A stretch of DNA of 64,000 nucleotides. It comes from an uncultured Mesonia sp. Lineage in GTDB: Bacteria > Bacteroidota > Bacteroidia > Flavobacteriales > Flavobacteriaceae. Positions 17,085 through 26,706 of the stretch are shown here, piece after piece. Position numbers and translations under genes: made by a program. Where the stretch lies: NCBI GenBank assembly GCA_947499595.1, contig CANMOY010000004.1, positions 124,001 through 188,000 of the forward strand, in the 5' to 3' direction. Within the stretch, counting starts at the first letter, position 1. Every line of letters begins with the position of its first letter. The notes beneath the pieces were generated by a model. The model had not been told where the DNA came from. It was given only the letters and a program-made list of their open reading frames with translations, and did not search any database.

Positions 17085-17930
17085 TTAATAATCGCCTAAA
17101 GTTTCTGGGTTTTGCGCAAGGGCTTTTTCAAGTTGCTCGTCATTAGGAGCTTTACCGTGCCACTCGTGCGTATGCATCATAAAATCAACCCCGTTACCCA
17201 TTACTGTATGCAGCAAAATACAAACCGGCTTTCCTTGACCTGTTTTTTCTTTTGCATCTTGCAATCCTTGAATCACTTCGGTAATGTTGTTTCCATTTTT
17301 AACCTCTAAAACTTCCCAGCCAAAAGCTTCAAACTTATCTTTTAAATTACCTAAAGGTAACACACGATCTGTAGAGCCATCTATTTGCTGTCCGTTTAGG
17401 TCAACGGTTGCAATTAAATTATCAACTTGGTTACCGGCCGCATACATTATGGCTTCCCAATTCTGCCCCTCCTGTAACTCGCCATCACCGTGTAGTGAGT
17501 AAACCAAGTGTTTGTCTTTATTTAATTTTTTAGTTTGGGCTGCCCCAATGGCTACAGACATTCCTTGACCAAGCGATCCCGATGCAATGCGTACTCCCGG
17601 TAAATTTTCGTGGGTGGTAGGGTGCCCTTGCAATCTAGAATCTATTAATCTAAAGGTGTTCAATTCGTCTACAGGAAAAAATCCGCTTCTAGCTAAAACG
17701 CTATAGAATACAGGCGAGATATGTCCGTTTGATAAAAAGAAAAGATCCTCGTTTTTACCATCCATCGTAAAATCGGTGGTATAGTCCATAACTTCTTGGT
17801 ACAGAGCTGTAAAAAATTCTGCACAACCTAGAGAACCGCCAGGGTGTCCCGAGTTTACCTTATGTACTTGCCTAAGAATATCTCTTCTTACTTGCATAAC
17901 AAAATCTTCTAATTGTGTTGTGTTTGCCAT
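17085..17930 (-). CDS. Transketolase, N-terminal (thiamine diphosphate-binding) subunit
   Basis: A 281-residue TPP-binding half of transketolase. It shows SGHPGGSLGCAEF near residue 30, the TPP/Mg motif GDGELQEGQNWEA (GDG...N), and THEWHGKAPN near the end. The ATG at 17930 (MANTTQLEDF) is preferred over one at 17960, because the extra ten residues are not part of the domain. The C-terminal subunit follows after 20 bases, so the two form an operon. Confidence 0.9.
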   Translation of the reverse strand: MANTTQLEDFVMQVRRDILRQVHKVNSGHPGGSLGCAEFFTALYQEVMDYTTDFTMDGKNEDLFFLSNGHISPVFYSVLARSGFFPVDELNTFRLIDSRLQGHPTTHENLPGVRIASGSLGQGMSVAIGAAQTKKLNKDKHLVYSLHGDGELQEGQNWEAIMYAAGNQVDNLIATVDLNGQQIDGSTDRVLPLGNLKDKFEAFGWEVLEVKNGNNITEVIQGLQDAKEKTGQGKPVCILLHTVMGNGVDFMMHTHEWHGKAPNDEQLEKALAQNPETLGDY

Positions 17931-18080
17931 TGTTGTGTGGTTTAAAATCTGTTTGCGCAAAAATACTTTTATTTGTAGGCAATTGAAAATAAAAGTAAAT
18001 AAATGTAAGTTTGGTTTTAGTTTGCTTTACGGAAGGCAATCCGTACAACGATAAAAGTTAATAAATGAAACAAGCATCAG

Positions 18081-18108
18081 TTTGCTTTTAAGAAATTAAT
18101 TACCTTTG
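18081..18108 (+). promoter_or_regulatory. Bacteroidetes-type promoter for tgt
   Basis: TTTG at 18081-18084 and TACCTTTG (TAnnTTTG) at 18101-18108. The 16-base spacer is a little short. The box lies 19 bases before the tgt start. Confidence 0.5.
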
Positions 18109-18127
18109 CCCATCTAAAATTTTATGC

Positions 18128-19258
18128 ATGCAATTTAAGCTTAAAGCGAATGATTTGGGAAGCAAGGCGAGAGCCGGAACAATAACCACAGATCACGGAA
18201 GTATAGAAACACCTATTTTTATGCCCGTAGGCACCATTGCTACGGTTAAAGGGGTGCACCAACGTGAATTAAAGGAAGAAATAAATCCCGATATCATATT
18301 GGGAAACACCTACCATTTGTATATGCGGCCACACACCGATATTTTACAAAAGGCAGGGGGCTTGCATAAATTTATGAATTGGGACAGGAACATTCTTACC
18401 GATAGTGGTGGGTATCAAGTTTATTCTTTGTCGGCCAACCGAAAGATAAAAGAAGAAGGGGTGAAGTTTAAATCGCATATAGATGGCTCTTACCACTTTT
18501 TTACTCCAGAAGGGGTAATGGATATTCAGCGCCAAATTGGGGCCGATATTATTATGGCCTTTGATGAATGCACACCCTACCCTTGCGACTATAATTATGC
18601 TAAGCGGTCTATGCATATGACACACCGCTGGTTGGAACGCTGCTTAAAGCGTTTTCACGATACTCCGCCTTTATATGGTTACGAGCAAACCTTATTTCCT
18701 ATTGTGCAGGGAAGCACCTATAAAGATTTAAGGCAGCAATCTGCAGAATATATTGCCAATGCCGGTGCTCCAGGGAATGCAATTGGTGGCCTGTCGGTTG
18801 GTGAACCTGCCGAAGAAATGTATGCGATGACCGAGGTGGTAACCGCCATTTTACCCGAAGATAAACCACGCTATTTAATGGGAGTAGGTACGCCTATTAA
18901 TATTTTAGAGAATATTGCCTTAGGAGTAGATATGTTTGATTGTGTGATGCCTACGCGAAATGGTAGAAATGGTATGTTATTTACTGCACACGGTACCATA
19001 AACATTAAAAATAAAAAATGGGAAGACGATTTCTCTCCTTTAGATGAAATGGGTATTACTTGGGTAGATACGGCCTACTCTAAAGCATATGTTAGGCATT
19101 TGTTTAGTGTGAATGAAATGCTTGGCAGGCAAATTGCAACCATTCACAATTTAGGATTCTATTTGTGGTTGGTACGCGAAGCTAGAAAGCATATTTTAGC
19201 CGGTGATTTTACAAGTTGGAAAAATCAAATGGTCAAGCAAATGGATAAAAGATTATAA
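18128..19258 (+). CDS. tgt: Queuine/preQ1 tRNA-ribosyltransferase (Tgt)
   Basis: A 376-residue TIM-barrel enzyme that swaps guanine 34 for preQ1 in tRNAs with GUN anticodons. The catalytic regions are intact: TDSGGYQ with D92, the substrate segment GGLSVGEP (220-227), and the nucleophile region MFDCVMPTRNGRNG (D271). The usual zinc motif CxCxxC near the C-terminus is missing; the equivalent stretch reads PLDEMGITWVDTAYSKAY (305-321), while H340 (ATIHN) remains. Length and every other block are normal, so I expect activity with a zinc-free or altered C-terminal subdomain. The LptF/LptG-type gene starts 4 bases later. Confidence 0.93.
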   Translation: MQFKLKANDLGSKARAGTITTDHGSIETPIFMPVGTIATVKGVHQRELKEEINPDIILGNTYHLYMRPHTDILQKAGGLHKFMNWDRNILTDSGGYQVYSLSANRKIKEEGVKFKSHIDGSYHFFTPEGVMDIQRQIGADIIMAFDECTPYPCDYNYAKRSMHMTHRWLERCLKRFHDTPPLYGYEQTLFPIVQGSTYKDLRQQSAEYIANAGAPGNAIGGLSVGEPAEEMYAMTEVVTAILPEDKPRYLMGVGTPINILENIALGVDMFDCVMPTRNGRNGMLFTAHGTINIKNKKWEDDFSPLDEMGITWVDTAYSKAYVRHLFSVNEMLGRQIATIHNLGFYLWLVREARKHILAGDFTSWKNQMVKQMDKRL

Positions 19259-19262
19259 GCGA

Positions 19263-20333
19263 GTGAAAATATTAGATTGGTACATACTTAAACGTTATCT
19301 AGGCACATTTGTCATGTTGCTTTTATTGTTTATTCCTATAGGAATAACAGTAAATTTAGCCGAAAAGATTGATAAGATACTAGAAAATGAAGTGCCTTTT
19401 ATAGAGGTGCTTTATTACTATATTGATTTCACCGTTTATTTTGCCAATTTACTTTTCCCTTTATTTTTATTCTTGTCGGTAATATTTTTCACTTCAAAGC
19501 TGGCTAATAATACAGAGATAGTGGCTTTTTTAAGTTCTGGTGTTTCATTTACTCGCTTTTTGCGTCCTTATCTCATTGGAGCTACCATTGTATGTATAAG
19601 CGCTTTGGTTTTAAGTATGTATTTGGCACCAAATGCAAGCCAAGGATTTAATGAGTTTAAATGGAAATACCTAAAACGTGGTAAATCAGCTCAAGAAACC
19701 CAAGATGTATTCCGACAAATTAATGATAATGAATTTATTTATGCGACTAATTTTGATCCAGCTACCCAAACGGCACGTAATTTTACCTTAGAGCATTTTG
19801 AAAACAACCAATTAAAATTTAAGATAAGTGCCAGTAGGCTTAAGTTTGACGATAGTATTTTTGTACTTAATAACTATGAAAAACGTATTGTGGGGCAGCC
19901 CAATGACCGTTTGATAAGTAAAACCAAATTAGATACCTTATTACCATTTGAATTTGATGCGCTTACCCCTGTAGAATATATTGCCGAAACTTTAAATTTT
20001 AATGAGCTTAACGAATTCATCGAACAGGAGAGAAGACGTGGTTCAGCCAATATCAATCGGTATCAAGTAGTGGCATATAAACGTTTAAGCTTACCTGTTT
20101 CTGCCTATATTTTAACCATTATAGCGGTATCGGTATCTTCGGTTAAAAGAAGAGGGGGGATGGGCGTAAATCTGGCTATAGGAATTGCAATAGCTTTTAT
20201 ATTTGTCTTTTTTGATAAGGTTTTTGGTACTATTGCAGAGCGGTCAACCTTTAGTCCATTGCTCGCCGTATGGTTGCCTAATATTGTCTTTGGAATCTTA
20301 GCTATCTTTTTGCTTCAAAAAGCAAAACGATAA
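19263..20333 (+). CDS. LptF/LptG-family permease (YjgP/YjgQ), lipopolysaccharide export
   Basis: A 356-residue inner-membrane protein with the LptF/LptG layout: three N-terminal membrane segments (about residues 10-115), a large periplasmic beta-jellyroll region (about 120-270) and three C-terminal segments. It starts LDWYILKRYLGTF, the typical N-terminal helix, and has RRGGMGVNLAIG before a late helix. With LptB and its partner it would extract LPS from the inner membrane. I chose the GTG at 19263, since a longer start at 19203 would lie inside tgt. The partner permease and lptB are not in the window. Confidence 0.88.
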   Translation: MKILDWYILKRYLGTFVMLLLLFIPIGITVNLAEKIDKILENEVPFIEVLYYYIDFTVYFANLLFPLFLFLSVIFFTSKLANNTEIVAFLSSGVSFTRFLRPYLIGATIVCISALVLSMYLAPNASQGFNEFKWKYLKRGKSAQETQDVFRQINDNEFIYATNFDPATQTARNFTLEHFENNQLKFKISASRLKFDDSIFVLNNYEKRIVGQPNDRLISKTKLDTLLPFEFDALTPVEYIAETLNFNELNEFIEQERRRGSANINRYQVVAYKRLSLPVSAYILTIIAVSVSSVKRRGGMGVNLAIGIAIAFIFVFFDKVFGTIAERSTFSPLLAVWLPNIVFGILAIFLLQKAKR

Positions 20334-20421
20334 AGTTTATAATTAATTTCGGTTAAGCTGAAGTGCATCGTAGAAGTTTTATATATTTGCTTACTAAAAA
20401 CTACAAAAGCCATACCCGATT

Positions 20422-21375
20422 ATGGAATATTTAGAATTTGAAAAACCGATACAGGCTTTGCAAGAAGAGTTTAATAAAGCTTGCAAAATAGGAACAGATA
20501 ATGACGTAGATGTTTCTGAAACCTGTCAGCAAATAGAGAAAAAACTCAAAGAAAAAAAGAAAGAAATTTATAAAAATTTAACCGCTTGGCAGCGGGTTCA
20601 ACTTTCGAGACACCCTAATCGCCCTTACACCTTAGATTATATTCAAGCACTTTGCGGCGATACTTTTTTAGAGTTACATGGAGACCGTACAGTAGCCGAT
20701 GATAAAGCTATGGTAGGTGGTCTAGGTAAAATAGGCGAGCAAAGTTTTATGGTTATCGGTCAACAAAAAGGAACCAATACCAAAACTAGACAGTACAGAA
20801 ATTTTGGAATGGCCAATCCAGAAGGTTACCGTAAAGCGCTTCGTTTAATGAAGTCTGCAGAGAAGTTTAACTTACCGGTGGTTACTTTTATTGATACTCC
20901 AGGAGCATACCCCGGTTTAGAAGCCGAAGAACGCGGACAAGGAGAAGCTATTGCGCGTAACATTTTAGAGATGACACGCCTTCAAGTTCCTGTTATTGTT
21001 GTGGTTATAGGAGAAGGTGCCAGCGGTGGAGCTTTAGGAATTGGTGTAGGTGACAAAGTGATGATGCTAGAAAACTCTTGGTATTCGGTAATTTCTCCAG
21101 AGAATTGTAGTTCGATATTATGGCGCAGCTGGGATCATAAAGAGCAAGCCGCCGAAGCGTTAAAGTTAACCGCTAAAGATGCCAAAAGACTTAAAGTTAT
21201 TGACTCGATTATTAAAGAACCTTTAGGCGGAGCACACGCCGATCGAGTTGAAATGGTAAAAACACTAAAAAAGATAATTTTAGAATCTTATGCCGAACTA
21301 AAAGAGTTATCCCCAAAAGATTTAGTGAAATCTAGAATGGATAAATATTTGGCAATGGGTACATATAAAGACTAA
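20422..21375 (+). CDS. accA: Acetyl-CoA carboxylase carboxyltransferase subunit alpha
   Basis: A 317-residue crotonase-fold protein that, with AccD, transfers CO2 from biotin to acetyl-CoA, making malonyl-CoA for fatty acid synthesis. Conserved parts are [59 protein letters not shown] and [14 protein letters not shown]. The N-terminal helical extension is normal. It forms a single-gene unit with its own terminator and stands next to dnaB, as in many flavobacteria. Confidence 0.95.
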   Translation: MEYLEFEKPIQALQEEFNKACKIGTDNDVDVSETCQQIEKKLKEKKKEIYKNLTAWQRVQLSRHPNRPYTLDYIQALCGDTFLELHGDRTVADDKAMVGGLGKIGEQSFMVIGQQKGTNTKTRQYRNFGMANPEGYRKALRLMKSAEKFNLPVVTFIDTPGAYPGLEAEERGQGEAIARNILEMTRLQVPVIVVVIGEGASGGALGIGVGDKVMMLENSWYSVISPENCSSILWRSWDHKEQAAEALKLTAKDAKRLKVIDSIIKEPLGGAHADRVEMVKTLKKIILESYAELKELSPKDLVKSRMDKYLAMGTYKD

Positions 21376-21399
21376 ACACCCATATACATAGTAATGGCT

Positions 21400-21431
21400 A
21401 AATCCGAAGATTTTCTCTTCGGATTTTTTTA
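21400..21431 (+). terminator. Terminator of accA
   Basis: AATCCGAAGA (21401-21410) pairs with TCTTCGGATT (21416-21425), followed by a T-run. Confidence 0.88.
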
Positions 21432-21543
21432 CCTTTATTAACAAAAAATAAAAGTTATTAACAGATGGTTCGTTGATAACCTGTTGATTTTAGAAAATAC
21501 AATTTGGCGCATTAGCCTTATAATTTTTGTTACATTCGCACCT

Positions 21544-23088
21544 ATGGAAAACGTCAAGAAAAATAAACCTTATACCCAAAAAAACCAGGATATTATATCA
21601 CTGCAAAAAGGAAAAATACCTCCTCAAGCTGTTGATTTAGAGGAGGTTGTGTTGGGTGCTATGATGATTGATAAGAAAGGTGTAGATGAGGCTATTGATG
21701 TTTTACACCCTGATGTTTTCTATAAAGAAGCGCATAAATACATTTTTGAGGCTATTTTTAAATTGTTTCAAGACAGTCAACCAATTGACTTATTAACAGT
21801 TTCTAACCAGTTAAAGAAAGATTTGCGACTTGAAGTTTGTGGAGGCGATTATTATCTGATTCAGTTAACGCAAAAAGTTTCTTCTTCTGCTCACATCGAG
21901 TTTCATTCCCGCATAATACTGCAAAAATATATACAACGTAGTCTTATAAAAATATCAAGTGAGATCATTGAAGATTCTTATGAAGAAAGTACAGATGTTT
22001 TTGATTTACTAGATAAAGCTGAATCTAAATTGTATGAGGTTACTCAGGGAAATATTAAAAAATCATCAGAAACTGCGCAAAGTTTAGTTATTCAAGCTAA
22101 ACGCCGAATTCAAGAAATTTCAAACCGTGAAGGCTTAAGTGGTATTCCTACAGGTTTTACCAAATTAGATGAGCTAACCTCGGGCTGGCAACCTTCAGAT
22201 CTTATAATCGTGGCAGCTAGACCTGGTATGGGTAAAACTGCGTTAACCTTATCAATGGCTAGAAATATAGCCGTAGGTCAAGATATTCCTGTGGCATTCT
22301 TTTCATTAGAGATGTCATCTGTTCAATTGATTACTCGATTAATATCATCTGAAACAGGACTTTCATCAGAAAAATTAAGAACGGGTAAGTTAAAAACGCA
22401 CGAATGGGAGCAGCTTAATGTAAAGGTAAAGGCCTTAGAGAAAGCTCCGCTTTTTATAGATGATACCCCTTCGCTATCAATTTTTGATCTACGTGCTAAA
22501 GCCAGAAGGTTGGCCTCTCAGCATGGTATTAAATTAATTGTAATTGATTATTTGCAATTAATGACAGCAGGAGGTACGCAAAAAGGAGGAAACCGTGAGC
22601 AAGAGATTTCAACCATTTCACGTAACCTTAAAGCTTTGGCAAAAGAACTTAATGTACCGGTAATTGCTTTATCTCAGTTATCACGTGCTGTCGAGACCCG
22701 TGGAGGGAGTAAAAGGCCATTACTGTCTGATTTAAGGGAGTCTGGAGCTATTGAGCAAGATGCCGATATAGTTTCGTTTATCTATAGACCTGAGTACTAC
22801 AAAATAGATGAATGGGATGATGAAGAGCAATCGCCTACAGAAGGTCAAGCCGAATTTATTATCGCTAAGCATCGTAATGGAGGCTTAGACAATATCCGAC
22901 TTAAGTTTATCGGAGAATTAGGTAAATTTGATAACTTAGATCAATTCGACTTTCCATCCGAGATACCCTCGAGTATGAATACAGAATCTGATGAGGATAA
23001 CTTTCCTGGCGGGAATTTCCCATCGGCCTCTGCAGCTTTCGGTTCACCCGATTTAGAAGAAGGCGACGAAGATTCTGTACCTTTTTAA
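21544..23088 (+). CDS. dnaB: Replicative DNA helicase DnaB
   Basis: A 514-residue hexameric helicase that unwinds DNA at the replication fork. The N-terminal DnaG-interacting domain (VDLEEVVLGAMMIDKKGVDE) is followed by the RecA-like domain, with Walker A ARPGMGKT, VIDYLQLM (Walker B), LSQLSRAVETRG and SDLRESGAIEQDAD. The tail is acidic. The ATG at 21544 (MENVKKNKP) matches the usual start; an upstream TTG at 21484 would add 20 hydrophobic residues that do not belong. There is no intein. Confidence 0.95.
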   Translation: MENVKKNKPYTQKNQDIISLQKGKIPPQAVDLEEVVLGAMMIDKKGVDEAIDVLHPDVFYKEAHKYIFEAIFKLFQDSQPIDLLTVSNQLKKDLRLEVCGGDYYLIQLTQKVSSSAHIEFHSRIILQKYIQRSLIKISSEIIEDSYEESTDVFDLLDKAESKLYEVTQGNIKKSSETAQSLVIQAKRRIQEISNREGLSGIPTGFTKLDELTSGWQPSDLIIVAARPGMGKTALTLSMARNIAVGQDIPVAFFSLEMSSVQLITRLISSETGLSSEKLRTGKLKTHEWEQLNVKVKALEKAPLFIDDTPSLSIFDLRAKARRLASQHGIKLIVIDYLQLMTAGGTQKGGNREQEISTISRNLKALAKELNVPVIALSQLSRAVETRGGSKRPLLSDLRESGAIEQDADIVSFIYRPEYYKIDEWDDEEQSPTEGQAEFIIAKHRNGGLDNIRLKFIGELGKFDNLDQFDFPSEIPSSMNTESDEDNFPGGNFPSASAAFGSPDLEEGDEDSVPF

Positions 23089-23122
23089 TTATTAATACGC
23101 TTTTCTTTGTATCTTTTGAGCT

Positions 23123-24382
23123 ATGAAAAAGATGCTATTATTACTTATATTTTTTAGCTTATGCTTTTCGGCGAAGGCGAGCTACCTTTTAATCCCTATG
23201 GATGATGTGGGGCAAAAAGATCATTTAAAGGCTTATGGCTTAACCTATTGGGTTTTGGAGCAGCAAATTAAGGTGAAGTGGTTACTCAATTATAAAGGCG
23301 GTTCTTTTTTAATTCCCGATTTAGAAGAAATAAGACGAGAATGTCAAATTCGTGGTGTTTCTTTTGAATTGTTAAGTGATGCAAAAACCCAATCTATTCT
23401 TGATTTTATTGACAGTCCTTCACAAAATATGGATGCCGTGGTATTGGAGAAGGCACCAAAAATTGCTGTATACACTCCAGAGGGTCAAGCGCCTTGGGAT
23501 GATGCCGTTACCATGGTGCTTACATATGCCGAAATACCTTACGAAACAGTTTATGATACAGAAGTGCTGCAAGATCAACTTTTACTATACGATTGGTTGC
23601 ATTTGCACCATGAAGATTTTACAGGGCAGTATGGTAAATTTTATCGGGCATATCGGGCAACACCTTGGTATATTGAAGAAAAGAAACAGGCTGAGGCTCT
23701 AGCGACTAAATTAGGTTTTAATAAGGTTTCTCAAGCCAAACTAGCGGTCGCTAAAAAAATTAGAGATTATGTTGTGGGGGGAGGTTTTATGTTTGCCATG
23801 TGTAGCGCAACAGATAGTTTTGATATAGCTTTGTCTGCTGAAGGAATAGATATTTGTGAACCTATGTTTGACGGTGACCCGAGTGATCCTTCCTATCAAA
23901 GTAAGATCAACTATTCTAATACCTTTGCCTTTACGGATTTTATTTTGGAGCGTAGCCCAATGGTGTATGAATTTTCAAGTATAGACATGACTAGCAAGCG
24001 TAAAATACAAAAAGAGGTGGATTATTTTAGTTTGATGAATTTTTCGGCTAAATGGGATCCTATTCCAAGTATGCTTTGCCAAAATCATACCGCCTTAGTT
24101 AAGGGATTTATGGGGCAAACTACTTCTTTTGACCCAAACACGATAAAACCAAATGTTTTAGTGATGGGGAAAAATAAGGTTAACAATGAGGCGCGTTACA
24201 TTCACGGTATTAAAGGAAAGGGTTTTTTTACGTTCTATGGTGGCCACGATCCCGAAGATTACCAGCATAAGGTAGGAGATCCTAAAACAGAGTTGTCTTT
24301 ACATCCCAATTCTCCAGGTTATCGTCTTATTTTAAATAATATACTTTTTCCTGCGGCAAAGAAGAAAAAACAAAAAACTTAA
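23123..24382 (+). CDS. Exported protein of the Bacteroidetes family often labelled asparagine synthetase B
   Basis: A 419-residue protein with a signal peptide (residues 1-19, ending SAKAS). I recognise the family by LHLHHEDFTGQYG, ATPWY, FAMCSATDSFDIALSAEG and the end FYGGHDPEDYQHKVGDP...HPNSPGYRLILNN. It is often called asparagine synthetase B in databases. However, I see no glutamine amidotransferase N-terminus and no SGGxDS pyrophosphate motif, and the protein is exported, so that name is not supported. The fold may resemble class I glutamine amidotransferase-like domains (GGGFMFAMCSATDS), but this is only an impression. It overlaps the convergent OmpA-family gene by 4 bases. Confidence 0.75.
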   Translation: MKKMLLLLIFFSLCFSAKASYLLIPMDDVGQKDHLKAYGLTYWVLEQQIKVKWLLNYKGGSFLIPDLEEIRRECQIRGVSFELLSDAKTQSILDFIDSPSQNMDAVVLEKAPKIAVYTPEGQAPWDDAVTMVLTYAEIPYETVYDTEVLQDQLLLYDWLHLHHEDFTGQYGKFYRAYRATPWYIEEKKQAEALATKLGFNKVSQAKLAVAKKIRDYVVGGGFMFAMCSATDSFDIALSAEGIDICEPMFDGDPSDPSYQSKINYSNTFAFTDFILERSPMVYEFSSIDMTSKRKIQKEVDYFSLMNFSAKWDPIPSMLCQNHTALVKGFMGQTTSFDPNTIKPNVLVMGKNKVNNEARYIHGIKGKGFFTFYGGHDPEDYQHKVGDPKTELSLHPNSPGYRLILNNILFPAAKKKKQKT

Positions 24383-25335
24383 GGGGCTTTATAAAAAGAT
24401 TCGTGGGGTAAAACAATAATTTCTACTCGCCTATTTTTTTGTTTGTTGGTTGGGGTGTCATTGGGTGCCACCGGTTTTTGCTCTCCATAACTTTCGCTTC
24501 TAAAACGGTAAGCGCCTAAGGGGTTTAGTTTGGATTTTAAAAATTTTTCTACTTCTCGAGCTCGATTTAATCCTAAATTATGATTATACCTGCTGCTAGC
24601 ATCACTATCAGTATGACCAGCAATTACGATTTGTGCTTTGGGTATTTTTTTAATGATATCTATAAAATCGTTAAGTTTATCTAGTGCGTGGTTTTTTAGA
24701 TTATGGGAATCGGTATCAAATAGTAGATGTGCCTTTACATTCAACTTTAAAACGGCTCCAATAGTACCTACTGCATCTATGTCTGCACCGGCCGTTGGGC
24801 CACTACAAAAGGATGCTAAATCTTTAATTTTTACATAATAATAAATCTTTTTTTCTTCTTCTTTTTCTAGTGCTGAAGCAATATCTATTTGCGAGGCTCC
24901 ACCCTCTACACTTCCAATATTTATCCATTCTTTTGCATCGCTAGAAATGGCGACCTCAAAAGCTTCTACAGAAGGGCCTATTTCAAAAAAATATAAATCG
25001 TGACCTTCTATATCAATAAAACCATTGTCTGTAAATGCAACGATTAGTTCTCCTTTACAACCTATTGAAACATAGGATTGATCTAGGTACTTCTTGTAAT
25101 CTGGTTCTCCAAGGGCTGCTTTTGGATTGGTGTATTTTTTTAAGGCTTTAGGTTCACCTTCCCTAAAAGAGAAAATAGCATCTGCAAAAGCTACGTTGCC
25201 TAGGGGTACATAAATTTCTTTATTATTCTTTAAGCGGTACATTTGCTTAAATTTAATATGATCTAGTGGTACCTGAGACGCGCTCCAAAAAAAGGATAAG
25301 AGAGCACAGAGGGTAAGTAGTTTAATGTTTTTCAT
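24379..25335 (-). CDS. OmpA-family cell-envelope protein
   Basis: A 318-residue exported protein (signal peptide about residues 1-20). The C-terminal third is an OmpA peptidoglycan-binding domain: AHLLFDTDSHNL, IVIAGHTDSDASSRYNHNLGLNRAREV and SYGEQKPVAPNDT...NRRVEI. The N-terminal part, about 170 residues (FADAIFSFREG, AALGEPDY, GGASQIDIA), is not a barrel and resembles a beta-sandwich. It could anchor the outer membrane to peptidoglycan. The stop overlaps that of the convergent gene. Confidence 0.85.
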   Translation of the reverse strand: MKNIKLLTLCALLSFFWSASQVPLDHIKFKQMYRLKNNKEIYVPLGNVAFADAIFSFREGEPKALKKYTNPKAALGEPDYKKYLDQSYVSIGCKGELIVAFTDNGFIDIEGHDLYFFEIGPSVEAFEVAISSDAKEWINIGSVEGGASQIDIASALEKEEEKKIYYYVKIKDLASFCSGPTAGADIDAVGTIGAVLKLNVKAHLLFDTDSHNLKNHALDKLNDFIDIIKKIPKAQIVIAGHTDSDASSRYNHNLGLNRAREVEKFLKSKLNPLGAYRFRSESYGEQKPVAPNDTPTNKQKNRRVEIIVLPHESFYKAP

Positions 25336-25393
25336 AGCTTAAAGATACCATTTTTGACTATTCTTTAAGCGATACTTTAAGCTGACAATGCAT

Positions 25394-25426
25394 AAAAAAA
25401 CCACTTTAGCAAGCTAAAGTGGTTTT
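25394..25426 (-). terminator. Terminator of the thrS-infC-rpmI-rplT group
   Basis: CCACTTTAGC (25401-25410) pairs with GCTAAAGTGG (25413-25422) around two bases. On the minus strand it is followed by a T-run (plus-strand A-run 25394-25400). Confidence 0.88.
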
Positions 25427-25454
25427 ATATAGAGAGATAATAGGGTTTTGCAAA

Positions 25455-25799
25455 TTATTTTACTTTCTCAACAATGGCTTTAAAAGCCTCTGGGTGGTTC
25501 ATAGCCAAATCTGCTAAAACCTTACGGTTTAATTCGATTTCATTGGCTTTTAATTTACCCATAAATTGAGAATAAGACATTCCGTTCATTCGAGCACCCG
25601 CGTTTATACGTGTGATCCATAATGATCTAAATGTTCTTTTCTTTGCTTTACGGTCTCTATAAGCATATAACATAGCTTTTTCAACCGCGTTTTTGGCTAC
25701 TGTCCAAACGTTTTTACGACGTCCGAAGTATCCTTTTGCTTGCTTCATCACCTTTTTTCTTCTGGCTCTTGAAGCTACTGAGTTTACTGATCTTGGCAT
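25455..25799 (-). CDS. rplT: 50S ribosomal protein L20
   Basis: A 114-residue basic ribosomal protein. It has the family's N-terminus [31 protein letters not shown] block, then [12 protein letters not shown] and [10 protein letters not shown]20 helps assemble the large subunit early. It is last in the thrS-infC-rpmI-rplT cluster, with a clear terminator 29 bases downstream. A 97-base gap separates it from rpmI. Confidence 0.97.
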   Translation of the reverse strand: MPRSVNSVASRARRKKVMKQAKGYFGRRKNVWTVAKNAVEKAMLYAYRDRKAKKRTFRSLWITRINAGARMNGMSYSQFMGKLKANEIELNRKVLADLAMNHPEAFKAIVEKVK

Positions 25800-25896
25800 A
25801 TTTTAAATGATTTTGTAGTAGGCGTCTATACTTAAATAGCTCTTTTTTGGGCCCAACTCCAGGGTTATTAACTAGTTTTAACCAATTAAATGGCTA

Positions 25897-26094
25897 TTAC
25901 TTTAAACGTAATTGCAATTTAATGTTGTCCTCATCGGCTTTATGTACTAAAGTCGAGTGAGTTAATTTAAGCTTACGTTTTTTAGACTTCTTTGTTAAGA
26001 TGTGACTTTTAAACGCGTGCTTTCTTTTAATTTTTCCAGTACCAGTTAGCTTGAAACGCTTTTTAGCACTAGATTTAGTCTTCATTTTAGGCAT
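25897..26094 (-). CDS. rpmI: 50S ribosomal protein L35
   Basis: A 65-residue very basic protein with the L35 signature [19 protein letters not shown]. It sits between infC and rplT, the order conserved across bacteria. The gap to infC is 41 bases. Confidence 0.96.
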   Translation of the reverse strand: MPKMKTKSSAKKRFKLTGTGKIKRKHAFKSHILTKKSKKRKLKLTHSTLVHKADEDNIKLQLRLK

Positions 26095-26135
26095 AATATA
26101 TCCTTGTTAATTATTATCTCTCTAATGATAATATC

Positions 26136-26690
26136 TTATTTTGATTTTTTAGGCGCTATGAACATATTCATACGCTTTCCTTCTAACTTAGGCATTTGCT
26201 CTACTTTACCGTATTCTTCTAAATCTTGTGCTAGACGAAGCAGTAAAATTTCACCTTGATCTTTAAAAACAATAGAACGACCTTTAAAGAAAACATAGGC
26301 TTTAAGCTTAGCACCATCTTTAAGAAACCCAATAGCGTGATTTTTCTTAAACTCGTAATCGTGGTCATCGGTATTAGGGCCAAACCTAATTTCTTTCACC
26401 ACAACTTTGGTTGCTTTTGCTTTTAAAGCTTTTTCTCTTTTCTTCTGTTCGTAGAGGAATTTCTTATAGTCCATTGCTTTTACAACGGGAGGTTTTGCAT
26501 TTGGTGAAATTTCAACCAAATCTACACCCAGTTCTTCAGCTTTGGCTAAAGCTTTTTCGATAGGATAAACACCCATCTCTACATTATCACCTACTAAACG
26601 AACTTCTTTAGCACGAATTTTATCATTGATTTTGTGCTGATCTTCTTTGATCTGCCTTGATCCTCTTGATTTTTTTCTACGAATTGCTAT
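26136..26690 (-). CDS. infC: Translation initiation factor IF-3, with a non-standard ATA start
   Basis: IF-3 binds the 30S subunit and checks start codons. The nearest ATG at 26576 would remove the start of the N-terminal domain. The same frame is open upstream and encodes the usual IF-3 N-terminus ([21 protein letters not shown]) back to an ATA at 26690-26688, 16 bases after thrS stops. That gives 184 residues, a normal length. An ATT two codons later (26684) is the alternative. No ATG, GTG or TTG lies in that stretch at the right place. The body shows [36 protein letters not shown] and the C-terminal VKEIRFGP...HDYEFK. Confidence 0.9.
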   Translation of the reverse strand: MAIRRKKSRGSRQIKEDQHKINDKIRAKEVRLVGDNVEMGVYPIEKALAKAEELGVDLVEISPNAKPPVVKAMDYKKFLYEQKKREKALKAKATKVVVKEIRFGPNTDDHDYEFKKNHAIGFLKDGAKLKAYVFFKGRSIVFKDQGEILLLRLAQDLEEYGKVEQMPKLEGKRMNMFIAPKKSK

Positions 26691-26706
26691 GACTATCTAT
26701 TTTAAA

